NCBI RefSeq assembly: GCF_030463535.1 | Contig: NC_132893.1 | Coordinates: forward strand, 35,837,344 to 35,901,343 | Source of the DNA: Salminus brasiliensis | Lineage: Eukaryota > Chordata > Actinopteri > Characiformes > Bryconidae | Reading direction: 5' to 3' | DNA length: 64,000 nucleotides | Shown here: one piece after another, positions 1 to 13,169 of the stretch | Position numbering within the stretch: the stretch's first letter is position 1 | How the letters are laid out: each line of letters begins with the position of its first letter | The notes under the pieces: generated by a model | What the model was told of the DNA's origin: nothing | The model's database searches: none | What the model saw: only the letters and a program-made list of their open reading frames with translations | Position numbers and translations under genes: made by a program

Positions 1-200
1 AGTACTTTTAGATGGGATGAGTTGGGGATTTGAGGATGATGTGGTGGGGTGGTGATGCTCTTGTCGCCTAATGCAATTAAATCCTCACAGCAATGATCTT
101 TCTCCAAAATCTAGTAGAAAGTCTTCTTCCCTGGATAAAAATATGTTTGATTTCAGAAAGAGCAATGAATGAGCAGGTGTCCCAATACTTTTGTCGATGT
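1..200 (-). mobile_element. MITE family B, cut by the window edge
   Basis: Minus-strand copy of the MITE seen whole at 32476-32975; the end ggtgtcccaatacttttgtc lies at 176-195. Shares the internal segment 'aatcctcacagcaatg' (reverse of cattgctgtgaggatt). Confidence 0.75.
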
Positions 201-739
201 AGTGTATTTATTTACTTATATTCAGGTTGTAGGTGCTCCAGGGGACGCTGCGGCATGGTTGACCCAGCTTTCTCTTGTAACAGCACACACACACACACAC
301 ACACATTTATTTTTTTCAATAAAGGTTTATTGAGCTTCTGTGGTGATAAACTTCCTGACTGTTGATCAGCTCTGATTGCTGTTCTCGTTCAGGAGGAAAT
401 CCCAGAAGATTCAGTCTGGACCGGTTCTTAGTTTCAGAGGAATCAGAACTCATAGTTCACATCAGTGATCTGAGAGAAATGAGGTATCATGACAGTGAAG
501 GCAAATGTGGGATGTCAGAGATGTGAGTAGTAGTGTGTGACATTAGACTGCACATTAACAGCTTGTATATTTGGATCAGTACAGCAGAGTATGTGCAGTG
601 TGTGTGTTAATGTGTATATATTTGTATATATATGTATATATATGTGTATATATAGCAAACAGTGAGGACAGCTGTAGGAATCATCATCGCTTCTCTGTCC
701 TCCATCACAACCTCCACACCAGCTGCCCCCATCTGGCAG

Positions 740-1260
740 ACACTACAGAACTATCAAATCAAATCAAAAGACCCCCAGTGAGGAGCCAACGGCAACAAGG
801 AGAGTGGCAAGGAGACCCTCCCTCAGAGCTGGAGGAAGAAACCTTGGGAGGAACCAAGACTCACAAGGGGGACCCGACCCGTCCTCCTCTGATCAGAACT
901 ATTTATTAATTATATTAATTATAATTTATCAATTAATATTGATTAAAGTGACCAAACCATCTAAACTGTTGAACTGCTCTGATCATAATCATAATATAAT
1001 AATCATGGTGTAGAATAACTTAATATAGTCATGGCAGTGATGGTCAGAGGAATGATGGGTAATAGTGGTGATATTAACAGTGGCAGATAGTTAAGAGTCC
1101 ATTTAGGTTTAACATGGTCATTAAACAGGTAGCAGTGGTGGGAGGGTGTGCCGCTGGTGGGAGGGTGTGCCGCTGGTGGGGGGGTGGGGCCTGCTGGTCG
1201 CTGTGGTAGGTGGCAGCTGGCCTGACGCAGGTTGAGGGGACCCCAGCGGGCAATCTTCCA
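740..1260 (+). repeat. Dispersed repeat A
   Basis: Shares long near-identical stretches (for example gaaaccttgggaggaaccaa and ctaaactgttgaactgctct) with copies at 5775-6830, 29095-29655 and 52345-52870. Probably LINE/SINE tail sequence; class not certain. Contains a short tandem duplication of ggtgggagggtgtgccgct at about 1138-1176. Confidence 0.75.
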
Positions 1261-1264
1261 GCAG

Positions 1265-1890
1265 GTCGGGCTGGGTGGTCATTTACTGGGAGAAGGTAAA
1301 GAGACAGAGTTAGAGGAATTTTATGGAGATCAGAGAAAGTTGGGCAGTATCAGAGTGTGTCTGACGACTCCAGCAGGTCTGACTATAAGTCTAATTAAAA
1401 GGAGAGAGCCAGAAGGTAACACAGACACGGGAGCTCCCTGAAACACTAGCGTCTATCTGCTCCACCGTCCACAAACCTGAGTGATTGCGTGTAAGCAGCA
1501 AGACGACAGCTCCAGCATCTCAGTGTACTACAATTCCCTGTGTCCGCGAACCCCTGGACCTGCAGCCCTTATCTAAGAAACATTAATTACCAAAAGCTAA
1601 ACTAAACAGATGAGTTTCAGCCTAGACCAGAGTTGGGGGGCTTTATAAGAAAAGGCTCTCCCCCCTGCGGAAGTTTTCTGAATTTTGGGAAGCAGCAGCC
1701 TGAGATCTAAGTAATCTTGATGGTTCATATTCAGGAGGCCTCAGGAGTGAGGCCATGTAGGGCTCTGTATGTTAATAGAAGAATTTTATAATCAGTGCTG
1801 ATAGAACTGGACTGATATGGTCAGATGTTCTAGGTTTAGTAAGAACCCTGGCTGCAGCATTTTGAACTAGTTGAAGTTCCTACTGAAACT
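1265..1890 (-). repeat. LINE-derived fragment
   Basis: Minus-strand reading gives LVQNAAARVLTKPRTSDHIS-type words, typical of the end of fish LINE reverse transcriptases, and the flank ggaattgtagtacactgagat, which recurs near 51660. Many stops. Confidence 0.45.
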
Positions 1891-2155
1891 ACATGTGTTT
1901 CAGTAGTACATGTGTGCACTGTACAGCGAAATGTGTCCTCCGCATTTAACCCATCTGTGGTAGTGAACACACACTCACACACACTAGTGCACTAGGGGCA
2001 GTGAGTACACACACACACCCAGAGCGGTGGGCAGCCAACTCCAGCGCCCGGGGAGCAGACAGGGTAAAGGGCCTTGCTCAAGGGCCTGGGAATCGAACCT
2101 ACAACCCTGTTAACAATAACCTGGTGCTCTAACCGCTGAGCCACCAGCTTTTCTG
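1890..2155. repeat. SINE-like dispersed repeat E
   Basis: Carries gtacagcgaaatgtgtcctc and a tail gggaatcgaacctacaaccc then aaccgctgagccacca, a widespread fish repeat with a tRNA-like end. A related piece is at 62930-63075. Confidence 0.55.
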
Positions 2156-2229
2156 CATCCTGTAGAGATAAGCTGCATAAAAGCTGTCCTACTAATATTA
2201 GCTACATGTTGCTCAAATGATAAATCTGA

Positions 2230-2690
2230 ATCGAATCGAATATGCCCACAACTTAGCTGCTATGTCCACTAAGACTGTCAGACACAGTAACAGCTTTTAC
2301 CCTCACGCCATCACCTTCCTCAACAGCTGATCACTATCATCAGCTACAGGCCACAGATATTACTGATAAACTCTTATTATCACTCTTATCCTACAGTCAC
2401 TGCATTACTGCACCATCACTCATCCCACACACGTCTACACTGCTGTGTAACACAGTATTTAATCTGTATAGAGCTGCAGACTGCTGTTCTGTGAAGAACA
2501 CTGTAAATCGTACTGTATAGAAATGTGCTGGTATAGTCTGTGTGTACTGTTTGTAGTACTGTTCTCTGTGTGCTGTGTACTGTCTGTAAATGATATGTAG
2601 GGAAGCTGTATTTTGTTAATAATAGAGATATGCTGATATATGCTGTGTATAAATATTGTGTATGTATATATATATATATAGTGGATGTAC
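2230..2690 (+). repeat. LINE 3'-end fragment
   Basis: cagcttttaccctcacgcca followed by tcctcaacag resembles the RT C-terminal 'FxPxAIxxLN' end, followed by AT-rich non-coding sequence ending in (TA)n. Weak. Confidence 0.35.
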
Positions 2691-3299
2691 TTTGACCTGC
2701 AGTAACCTGAAGCGTGGGGAGTAAAGGCCTGCAGTAAGGAATCCTGATTTCCAGTTTAATCCAGAGTTTTATGGGATTTCTGAGGAAGAGGGTCTCTGTT
2801 CCAGGTCTGAGGTGTCCGTGTCTCTGACTCAGGCCTGATTAGCGCATGAATACATTTCTCCTCCACCATGCTGATGTCACAGGCTCATGCACTCCTGCAG
2901 TCTTCCCCACGTCATTCCCACGCTCCTGCACTTCCACACAGCACTACTCCGGTTTCTCACGCTGGGCCCGGGCACAACAGAGGCCCGACAGAGGCCGTCT
3001 TTCTCATGAAGCGCGCCCATTCTCAGAAAAGCAGCCGGAGAGTGTGTGTGTGTGTGAGTGTGTGAGGGGGGACTTTCACTGGAATGTGTGTGTAAGAGTG
3101 AGAGAGGCGGTTATGTGAGGATCTAAATCTTCATTCCAGATGATTCTGTTTTTTATTTATATTTGGAAAGATATTTTTATTCCATTACTGCTGAAGTTCT
3201 GAGTTCTGTGAACGTCATGTTTCCTCTTTATTTAATCGTTAACTGTTTTATTTTTATATTCCTTGTGCATTTTTCTTCTTGATGTCAGAGTCATGTTAA

Positions 3300-3885
3300 A
3301 GTGTCCTGTTGCCTATTTACAGAAAGTTAGCATCATAAATACACAATTTCCATTAGACAGTATTTGTAATGTCACAAAAAACTGTGCCCCCCCATTCAGC
3401 CTACACCAGTTTAGCCCCGCCCATTAACACTGAAATTACTGAAGGTTCTGTTCTGGAATCCTTTTCCTTACATTTGTTTTGTTTATGTATGTGGTAGCAT
3501 CTGATTCTGGACACAGCCAAGGGGTTTGAAGTGCAGTGTAAATACTAGCATTCATCCAGGGGAGTGCTGGGAATGGCAAACACACAATCACACACACACA
3601 CATACAAACAGACACACACGCAACAACAATCCCACACTCATAAAAAAAGTGAGAAGAGCCTTTAAATAGGTAAAGAACCTTTTTCTCGTTCACAAACATG
3701 ATTCATTATAGAAGTAAAAGTAAATCTTCTAGAGCATCACTTAAACAACCCCTATTTTGCATATGAAACAGGAGCATCATAAACATCATAAGCAGACCAC
3801 AGTATTTGTGATGTCACAAAAACCAGTGGATTTATGTAGTTTAGCCCCGCCCACTAATACTGAATGGCCTTATTGGAAGTCATTT
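3300..3885 (+). repeat. Two related copies of a short repeat
   Basis: Copies around 3358-3440 and 3798-3870 share agtatttgt(a/g)atgtcacaaaaa and tttagccccgcccactaata. A looser match is at 30655-30730 (gtagctccgcccacctcact). Confidence 0.55.
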
Positions 3886-3954
3886 ATTAATTTTTATGGC
3901 TAACACCACTACAAAACCTGCAGTGAATTACTTTATTATTATTTGGATGTATAA

Positions 3955-3955
<1 letters not shown>

Positions 3956-4031
<76 letters not shown>
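3956..4031. repeat. (CT)n followed by (TA)n microsatellite
   Basis: About 20 bases of CT repeat run into more than 50 bases of TA repeat. The next 1.7 kb (4032-5775) is AT-rich, with no gene or repeat I recognise. Confidence 0.9.
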
Positions 4032-4034
<3 letters not shown>

Positions 4035-5774
4035 GGATAATTTAAGCATCTTCTTAGGAACTTGAGACTAAAGCACAGTAATGCAGAAACTTTTCTGAAA
4101 AATTAAAAAGTTTTCTGAAATTAAAATGTAATATTTACTATTTAAATGTAAAAGTTCTAAGGCGTTTAACAGCTACTCTCCCTCCTGGCCTTGCTGTAGA
4201 GTCCTACAGGGTTTCCTGGAGCAGGAGGAGGTCTTTTCTCTATTTTCAGAGCTCGGCTCATGGATCTGTTTACTCTCTCTGCTGCTCGGCTAAGATAAGG
4301 CCTGTGGGACGCAGCGTCACCAACACTGAAGATTAAAGGGCAACTTTTAATATCTCAGCGGGGACATCCCCAACCCGGCAGCCTGACCGGAGGATCTACA
4401 TGTCCTGTCAGCGCCAAAGAGTGTGGTCAGGTGATACCATGTCGGTGTACCTTCACCAGGCGGGAACAAAGAGTCCTTCATGCTGTACTGAATGAAAACG
4501 CTGACTCATCAGTTCCTCAAGCTGCACAGCCGGACTCCAGAAATGAGCTCAGCGGTTCCTCCACCACCCGCACAAACCAAATAAAAATGACTGGAGTTAT
4601 TTTACTGACTATATTCTAATAGTATAGCTTTCACACATTTCACAAATCTGATATATGGCTCAATATAGATGTCAAATATCTGGAATATCTGGAATTCTCT
4701 TTCTCATATTTTGTCACATATTCACAAACTGGCCATTTTCATATATGGGACATAATCCAGCCATATTTCGACATATACAAACATACAGGCGTAACATATT
4801 TAACAACCGTATCTCCAATAGTCCCGTAGTCCAAGGAGCATTTCTATTGGTCTATTCAATGAAATTCAAGAATAACTGCCAGATTCACATTATAGAAAAA
4901 AGTAAAAAAAGTTTTTTTTGAGGGACATTGATGATAAGTCTCATATATGACATGTAATGTACTTTATGTAATACATATTATACTTGCCATTCACTTATAC
5001 TTACTTCATAAATGGAATTACCGACCAATCAACAACATGTGCATGTGTCCAATATACAGTATGATACCTACTGATATGTTTTACAATGTATATGTACATA
5101 TATTTTGATATATGATATACTCTATGTGCATATATAATAATATAATCAGATTTTACTATATGGATGAATGCAGTCTATCTTGCAGTATGCTAATTTTTTA
5201 CACTATATATTGTAATACAGTAAACGTATAACCTCAGGAATTAAATGAATGCGGGTAAGTAGGGTTAATAGTGAAGAGCGTTTCATTTTTGCAGAAATTT
5301 GGAGACCAAAACAACCCGAAATAACCAAACCTAACAGGTTTGCTAAGCAGTCTAATGACTAATGAGGCCTAATCTCTAAAAGCCCTGAGAACTGCTTAGC
5401 AGGCCACTGAACTGCTCCAACTGCCAATCACAAAAATGCTGGTGCAGAGTTCAGTCAGTCTAAACATGCTGAGGGTGAATCAGACGAGCTGCTGCTCTGT
5501 GAACTTTGGACTGAGTGATGTTTTGCCCTCAGGCCTTGTTCAATGTGTCTGTAGTCTCACTGTAAAAGAAAGGGGTCACTCGGAGGGCGGGTGGGACAAC
5601 TGGGTTGTTTTAGGCCAGCCTGCCACTACTATGTGTAATGCTGTATGAATACGTCTCCACCTTCTGGTCAAACTGGAAAATGAATGGAGGTTTTCTGTTA
5701 AAAGAAATGAATATGTTGTTTTTTTATTAAAACATTAATAATTATCTTAGTTCACTGTCCGGACAGAAGAAGAA

Positions 5775-6165
5775 ATCAATAATTCAAATTAAATCAAATT
5801 TATTAGTTTTGCTTTTTTTTACAGCTGATATTTGGCACAAAGCCCCCAGACCTAAGACCCTCAGTGAGCAGCCAAAGGTGACTCCCTCAGAGCTGAACCA
5901 AGACTCGCAAAGGGGGACACATCTATCCTCCTCCTGATCAAACTAATTATAAATTATTGATTAAAGTAATCATAATATAATAATTAATAATATAATTAAT
6001 TAATCACAGTAGTGATGTTAAGAGTGGTAATATTAATTGTGGCAGTAATGGCAGTGGCAGTTCAGAGTCCATGTTGGTTTTAACATGGTCATTAGGCAGG
6101 TAGCAGTGGCAGGAGGGTGGGCAGCTTTTCTGACATGAGTGGCAGGGGAGTCTGGTGGTCAAATC
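5775..6165 (+). repeat. Dispersed repeat A, diverged copy
   Basis: Begins aattaaatcaaatttattag and carries the tail segment (ttaacatggtcattaggcag). It directly precedes a better-preserved copy. Confidence 0.6.
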
Positions 6166-6830
6166 AAGTCAAGTTTATCTGTATAGCTTTTTACAACTGT
6201 GGTCGTCACAAAGCAGCTTTACATAATTAGTAATTAGTCAAAAAAAAAGACAGAAAAAAAAAGAAAAAACATAAGACATTAAAAAATCTAAGACCGCCAG
6301 TGAGGAGCCAACGGCGACAGTGGCAAGGAGACCCTCCCTCAGAGCTGGAGGAAGAAACCTTGGGAGGAACCAAGACTCACAAGGGGGACCCGACCCGTCC
6401 TCCTCTAATCAGAACTATTGATAAATTATTGATAAAATTCACCAAACCATCTAAACTGTTGAACTGCTCTGATCATAATCATAATATAATAATCATGGTG
6501 TAGAATAACTTAATATAGTCATAGCAGTGATGGTCAGAGTAATGAGAGGAATGATGGGTAATAGTGGTTATATTAACAGTGGCAGGTAGTTAAGAGTCCA
6601 TTTAGGTTTAACATGGTCATTAAACAGGTAGCAGTGGTAGGAGGGTGTGGGTATGGGTGGTGGTGGGGACGGGGCCTGCTGGTCGGACTGGTGGGTGGCA
6701 GCTGGTCTGACGCAGGTAGAGGGGACCTCAGCGGGCAGTCGTCCAACAGGACTCGGAGAAGGTAACAAGAGAGAGTTAGTACTGGTCAGTCTGGTGGGAG
6801 ATCAGCTGGTCTCATTCAGGTAGCAGAAGA
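6165..6830 (+). repeat. Dispersed repeat A, long copy
   Basis: Starts caagtcaagtttatctgtat, passes through aagcagctttacataattag and continues to the ggtagcagtggtaggagggt block. The short frame at 6300 is part of the repeat, not a gene. Confidence 0.75.
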
Positions 6831-8060
6831 GCCCAGCAGTCAGTCTTCCATCAGTCTGGACAGGTGGGCAGTCATTTACTCTTTACTCGCATTAACATGA
6901 GCTTCATGGAGGAAAATATGAGGAGTCGTTGTCTAGAAGTTCTGTAAAGCTGCAGAAAGTCAGACTTCAGAGGCGTGTGATCAATAAGCTTTATTGGAAT
7001 GTAAATGTGGGGCTCAGTCGGGACGTTTCACTGCAGCTCTCTTGAGTCTCTGCCACGGACACAGTCTTCATACTAGACTACAGACGTCTGCTGTGAGCTG
7101 CTGGAGAGTGACGGGACGTGTGCAGGTGTGATGATCTCTTATAAACCAATAGGGAGTCAGAATGGTGTCTGTTTATACTTCTCATCCAATCAGGATCAGA
7201 CTCACACTTTCCGGATGGAGAGATTTATCTGGAGAGGGTTTTTATTGATGAATGAAATCAAAGGGAAATGAAATAGGAGAAACGAGGCTGATTTTAAAAT
7301 GTAAGGAGGAGAAAGTTCAGATAATTGGGGGAAAATGTAAGAAGTAGAAGTAAAAAGTCTGAAAAATGAATAATTATTCCAGTAAAGTTTAGATAACCTA
7401 CATTTCTAAGTAAGATAACGAAGTATTAGTACTGCATTACTCGACACCTCTGGTACTGATCACACTATTACATTAAATAAATAAACGTATTACTTTATTA
7501 CTTTACTCTTCTACAGAATGCTGAGACAGATTCGGAGTGTTAGCTTGTTCGCCTTGTCTGAAGGATTTTCCAAGACCTGTATTTTCTGCAGTGTTTCCAA
7601 ATGAGGCAGAAGTTGAGATGGTGACACAACAGCCTGCTGTTGCTTTCTTTATTTCAGTGACCTGCTTTATAGAGTCTTGCGTAGGCCAGCAGTGCTGACA
7701 ATCAGGGTAAACTGTCGAGATACCGTGTTTCTCAACCCTGGGTGTTTAGCAACATTTTCTGGTATGCCACAGGGCTCAGGCTTTGGGCCAGATTTGTGTA
7801 TTTTTTTGTATAAAAAGCGACGACTGTGTTTGAAAAGAGGAATAAAGCCTAATATAGAACGAGAGCACAGAGGCCTCTGATCTCTCCAAGGTCCAGTTTA
7901 ATTCCGAATTGTTGTTTGTGTGAAAGAACTCACATATGTAGCATTAAATTAATCAGAGGGCACTGATGTATTCTCTGCATTCTGTATGTATTAGGCTCAG
8001 AAGCAGAGTAATGCAGGTCCAGTGTGCTGTATAGGAATGTAGCTTAGAGGCTCCTTACAT
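6831..8060. other. No recognisable feature
   Basis: About 1.2 kb of mixed-complexity sequence with only short chance frames and no repeat family I can name. Confidence 0.5.
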
Positions 8061-8069
8061 AAAATCAAA

Positions 8070-8590
8070 CGTATGTGGTGTCAACTTAAGGTACGGATGC
8101 ATCCGCTTGCAAAGCAACCAGCATTGTGGATGACTCCACCCACCCTTCACACAGACTGTTCTCCCTCCTGCCATCAGGAAGAAGGTACCGCAGCATCCGG
8201 TCCAACACGACCAGACTCTGCAACAGCTTCTTCCCACAAGCCATCAGACTCCTCAACACAACTCAACTTCTGAACTGATATCTTTCTGGTACATGTACAC
8301 TCTCTCTCTCTCTCTCCAACCATTTACCCCAGATAAAATGGGAAGCATTTTTTTGCACAAAGCATTTTGCACTAATAACTTTACTACCTCACTGGACTCA
8401 ATATTTATTACACACTGCATAATTTGCACACTACCGGCAATTATTTATTATTCTGTCTGTACTTGTATTGTGCTGCACTTGTGTTCTGTATGCACTGTCT
8501 ATGTTGCTCCATGGTCCTGGAGGAACATTGTTTCGTTTCACTGTGTACTCTGTATGTAGTTGAAATGACAATAAAACCCACTTGACTTGA
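8070..8590 (+). repeat. LINE 3' end with tail
   Basis: Read in one frame at about 8125-8275 it gives THPSHRLFSLLPSGRRYRSI then RSNTTRLCNSFFPQAIRLLN, the end of a non-LTR retrotransposon ORF. A non-coding tail follows, ending tgacaataaaacccacttga. The rest of the element is absent. Confidence 0.7.
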
Positions 8591-8671
8591 CGACTTGGAT
8601 GTCCTCTTTTGACCTATGAAGTTTATATCTATATTTAAGGGTTTATTATATATCATTTAATCTGGTTCTCT

Positions 8672-8724
<53 letters not shown>
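8672..8724. repeat. (TA)n microsatellite next to a Tc1 end
   Basis: About 50 bases of TA repeat abut the left inverted repeat of the Tc1 relic, as expected for TA-targeting elements. Confidence 0.9.
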
Positions 8725-8727
<3 letters not shown>

Positions 8728-10135
8728 TGGGGAAAAGTATTTAGTCAGTCACCAATTGTGCAATTTTCCCACTTAAAAAAATGAGAGAGGCGTGTAACTG
8801 ACATCATAAGGTAGACCTCAACTATGAGAAACAAAATGAGAAAAAAAAATTCTGAAAATCACATTGTCTGATTTTTAAATAATGGTGGAAAATAAGTATT
8901 TGGTCACCTACAAACAAGCAAGAATTCTGGCTGTCACAGACCTGTAACTTCTTCTTTAAGAGGCTTCTCTGTCCTCCACTCATTACCTGTATTAATGGCA
9001 CCTGTTTGAACTGGTTAACAGTATAAAAGACACCTGCCCACAACCTCAAACAGTCACACTCCAAACTGCACTATGGTGAAGACCAAAGAGCTGTCGAAGG
9101 ACACCAGAAACAGAACTGTAGACCTGCACCAGGCTGAATCTGCAATAGGCAGCAGCTTGGTGTGAAGAAATCTACTGTGGAGCAATAATCAGAAAATGGG
9201 AGACCTACAAGACCACTGCTAATCTCCCTCGATCAGGGGCTTCACGCAAGATCTCAGCCTGTGGGGTCAAAATGATCACAAGAACAGTGAGCAAAAATCC
9301 CAGAACCACACGGGAGGACCTAGTGAATGACCTGCAGAAAGCTGGACCAACGTTACAAAGGCTACCGTCAGTAACACACTACGCCGCCAGGGACTCAGAT
9401 CTTGCAGTGCCAGACGTGTTTCCCTGCTTAAGCCAGTACATATCCGGCGCGTCTGAAGGTTACTAGAGAGCATTTGCATGTTCTGGAAGAGTTTTGGGAG
9501 AAAGTCTTATGGTCAGATGAAACCAAAGTAGAACTGTTTGGTACAAACACAACTCGCTGTGTTTGGAGGAGAGCGAATGCTGAGTTGCATCCAAAGAACA
9601 CCATACCAACTGTGATGAATGGGGGTGGCTACATCTGCAAAGAGACTAGGACGACTGGTCCGTGTACATGAAAGAATGAATGGGGCCGTGTATTGTAAGA
9701 TTTTGAGTGCAAACCTCCTTCCATCAGCAAGGGCATTGAAAATGAAATGTGGCTGGGTCTTTCAGCATGACGATGATCCCAAGCACACTGCCAGGGCAAC
9801 AAAGGAGTGGCTTCGTAAGAAGCATTTCAAGGTCCTGGAGTGGCCTAGCCAGTCTCTTGATCTCAACCCCATAGAAAACCTTTGGAGGGAGTTGAAAGTC
9901 TGCGTTGCCCACTGACAGCCCCAAAACATCACTGCTCTAGAGGAGATCTGCATGGAGGAATGGGCCAACATACCAGCAATGGTGTGTGCCAACCTTGTGA
10001 AGACTTACAGAAAACGTTTGACCTCTGTCATTGCCAACAAAGGATATATAACAAAGTATTGAGATGAACTTTTGTTATTGACAAAATACTTATTGACAAT
10101 ATACTTATTTTCCACCATATTTTCCACCATATATA
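8724..10135 (+). mobile_element. Degenerate Tc1-like transposon with broken transposase
   Basis: The left inverted repeat starts cagtggggaaaagtatttag and has an inner copy near 8878-8905 (gtggaaaataagtatttgg). A transposase relic runs from 9072 (ATGGTGAAGACCAAAGAGCT) to a stop near 10062. Recognisable pieces are [34 protein letters not shown] and [15 protein letters not shown]. Frameshifts and a stop at about 9913-9915 break it. The outer right repeat is missing or replaced by (TA)n. Confidence 0.88.
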
Positions 10136-10382
10136 TATATATATATATACTAAAGTACAGCTAAGTAAACGAAAAACACTAAGTAAAGAGAGTTAAAGAG
10201 TTCAGTACAAAAGGGATCTATGTTTATACATCTACATTTATACATTTTAGCCATGACCATACAGGCCTCAGGCTACGCTCCAGCTCTGAAGACCCGTAAC
10301 AGAGAAAATGCTAAAGTTAGCCGTCTCTAAAATTAAGATCCAGCGCAGTTAAAATATTCGACATTAATAAACACAAATATAA

Positions 10383-10433
<51 letters not shown>

Positions 10434-11060
10434 TTAATTATATACTCCTCTATATCAGGGCCACAGTTTCAAAGCTAAATCTAAGCAAATCAGACACTTC
10501 ACCAACACTTAATGTATGACTGCTGGAAATCTCCAGCCTTTAGTCTTTAATGGAATAATCCAGCTAATGCAGAAGCAGCTCACACTGCAGTACACTCAGC
10601 TCCACAGCCTTTCATTTTACATCAGGAAATAATCACACAGTCACATCACTCTGCCTTCTTTAAAATCAGAAACAATATATATTTTTATCATTTTTATTGA
10701 ATTATTCTTTTTCCAGTTGTTGTAATTTGAATACTACAAAGTTTGGTCAGAAGGGGGAGCTGTGCACTCACCTCGCCACCCCAAACGCTGCTACCAGCAC
10801 AGCCATTGCTTTGTGAGATGCTGTACAAACATCTGCATGGCATGAACTGATCAATAATAATCAATGTAATCAGCTTGTGTGAGTGTGTGAGTGTGTGTGT
10901 GAGTGTGTGTGTTCTTTTCCTATATCTGTTCAAATATGGGCAGTGTAGCCTGTAGGCTGAGGCAGTGCAGGAACATAAACCTTCATATTTGTTTACTTTG
11001 CAGGTGGAGCACACAGAGACCCTCTCTGGGCATCAGAAGAAGACTTATTTTTTAGTTTAA
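10136..11060. other. Unassigned stretch with (TA)n
   Basis: A (TA)n tract at 10386-10430 and a GT-rich run near 10877-10912. No gene seen. Confidence 0.5.
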
Positions 11061-11063
11061 TTA

Positions 11064-11135
11064 ATGAATAAACAATAAAAACAACCACTTATACTGTTAA
11101 AATAATAATAATAATAATAATAATAACAATCATCC

Positions 11136-11169
<34 letters not shown>

Positions 11170-11293
11170 CATTATAACAGTATAAGTGGTTGATTTTTCT
11201 GATGCTCATAATAATAATAATTATTATTATTGTTGTTGTTGTTATTATTATTATTATTATTATTATAAAAGTATATTGGGATTGTTTATTCAT
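11064..11293. repeat. Long imperfect palindrome (hairpin) with AAT/TTA runs
   Basis: Outer arms atgaataaacaat (11064-11076) and attgtttattcat (11281-11293) are perfect inverses. Inner arms caaccacttatactgtta (11082-11099) and its exact inverse (11175-11192) enclose (TAA)n facing (TTA)n around a short loop. Confidence 0.85.
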
Positions 11294-11339
11294 GTTCGAA
11301 TTTGACTATTAAACATCATAGCAAATGTTATCAGATTAG

Positions 11340-12560
11340 GTCTTTGATTCTCCATTCCAGTACCCTGGCATAGACTCACCCAAGGAGGCTGAGAAGTGTG
11401 ATACACTCACTCTCACACACTCTTCATTACCCTTTCTTGAAAATAGGCACCACTGCCCTGGTTCCGCAGTCCAGAGGCACTGTTCCCAAGGTCCATGCAA
11501 CATTGCAAAGGCGTGTCAACCCAGACAGCCCCCCAATATCCAGAGCCTTCAGCAACTTGGGGCGAACATCATCGGTTCCTCATGCCTTGCCACTGTGGGC
11601 TTTCCAACTACCTCCGTGAGATTCGAGCAGAGAGTTGGATTCTGAATCCTGGCGCCTCCAGCCCTAAAGTGTTCAAAGTTCAGAGCTTTACTGCCCTGAA
11701 CCAAGCACCGTTTGGTTTCCTTCTGAGTTGTCATCATGTTTTCCAGAACCTAGTTGAGGCCACCTAAAAGGCCTTCCCCATTGCCTTTCCAAACTCCTCC
11801 CATGCCTTGAAGTACTACCAACTCTGCAACCTTTATTGCCTGGTGGTGCCTGGCATCGCCACCATGACCGGCACCGACAAGCTTACGGTCACAGCTATGC
11901 ACTGCCACTTCGACAGCAGAACAGGGTCCATTCAGACTCCAGGTCCCCAACCTTTGAATAGTCCTTTAGGGAACATCATGGTGGTGGATCATAAGTCAAT
12001 GAAAGCTGGCCTGAAGGAAGCTGTAGGGCTTATTCCTACAGGACCACGATGAACCTCTGTGAAAGCTCGGTGATAGCATATCTTCACCTCATCCAGGGCC
12101 ATGAACTTTGACAGGATGTCTCTGGCCAGGCTGGCTCATTGCTCAATAGGTTTTTCTGCCAAGGTGACAGCCTTGTCTCCTTTTCCCTCTCTGCCTGGAG
12201 TCCCAGCTCCTTATTCCTCGGCAGGTTATGAACCCTCCTGGATGAACACACTGACGGTCAGAGCAGAGCTCCATTCTTCAGTCCAGCCGGACCTTTTCAT
12301 CATAGCTTTTGACAGACTGAAAATGACACAGCCAACACTGCTCTGACTCAGATATTGGCAGTAGAGTAGAATAATGGGAATATCAGCTGTGCCGTGGAAC
12401 CATACTTTCTATGTCTCCTGACAAAGCTTCTGATGCTCCGTCCCATTCCTGTCCATAGCTTCTCTGATTAAAGCCATATTCCCAATCCTCAAGTTCGTCA
12501 GGCAGCTGTCATTTCGTGGTCTCTGGTGCCTCATCATGTTGGTTTTGGTGACCACTTCCT
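11340..12560 (-). repeat. RTE-type LINE remnant (reverse transcriptase region)
   Basis: Plus strand shows ccagaggcactgttcccaag, aacatcatcggttcctcatg and tccaaactcctcccatgcct then ccaccatgaccggcaccgac in the order found, inverted, in fish RTE/Rex3-like LINE ORFs. Many stops and indels; no open frame survives. Confidence 0.6.
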
Positions 12561-12589
12561 CCACATGGTGAGGTCCCTGTGGCTTTCAT

Positions 12590-12870
12590 CCTCTTATTTA
12601 CATTTACTTCTCCAGAGCGACTTACAGAAGAGCTTCACTGTTTACTGAAGAAGAACCTCAGCTAGTTTAAATAGACTAAAATTTAAAGCTCCTCTAATCT
12701 TAGACTCTACTAAACACAAGTCAAGACCATAGTACTCTTCTCTTAGCCTGAGTACTCTCAGAAGAGGAGGGTCTTCAGTCTGGGTTTGAGGACAGCAAGC
12801 GTTGGACTCCAAGGGGAAGTTCATTCCACCACTTCGGTGCAGGACAGAAAAAAGCCTCTTCTGTCTGTTG
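12590..12870 (-). repeat. L2-like LINE 3' end
   Basis: Inverted copy of the sequence at 54010-54335. Minus strand reads [20 protein letters not shown] then YY, and ends in gtaagtcgctctggagaagt. Confidence 0.65.
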
Positions 12871-13169
12871 TTGTGATAAAAATTTTGGAAATAAATTTCT
12901 GATTTACTTGCAGACGAGAAATAAATAGAATTTAAATAGGGTTTAAAAATGGCTCAATTGCACACTATCGCTGTCATTGTGTGAAGGTACAGCATAAGAC
13001 AGAATTACCGCAGTGATGATAACAGAAGTCCTTGATCCACACTGAAATTAACATAATATAATAATGACGTAATATTAAATGAGACACAACTGTAAGTAGA
13101 GTAATGGAGAGGTATAAACTAAAGGTTTTTTCACCAAATATAAATGTTCCAACCAGAAGCAGTGGGTCT

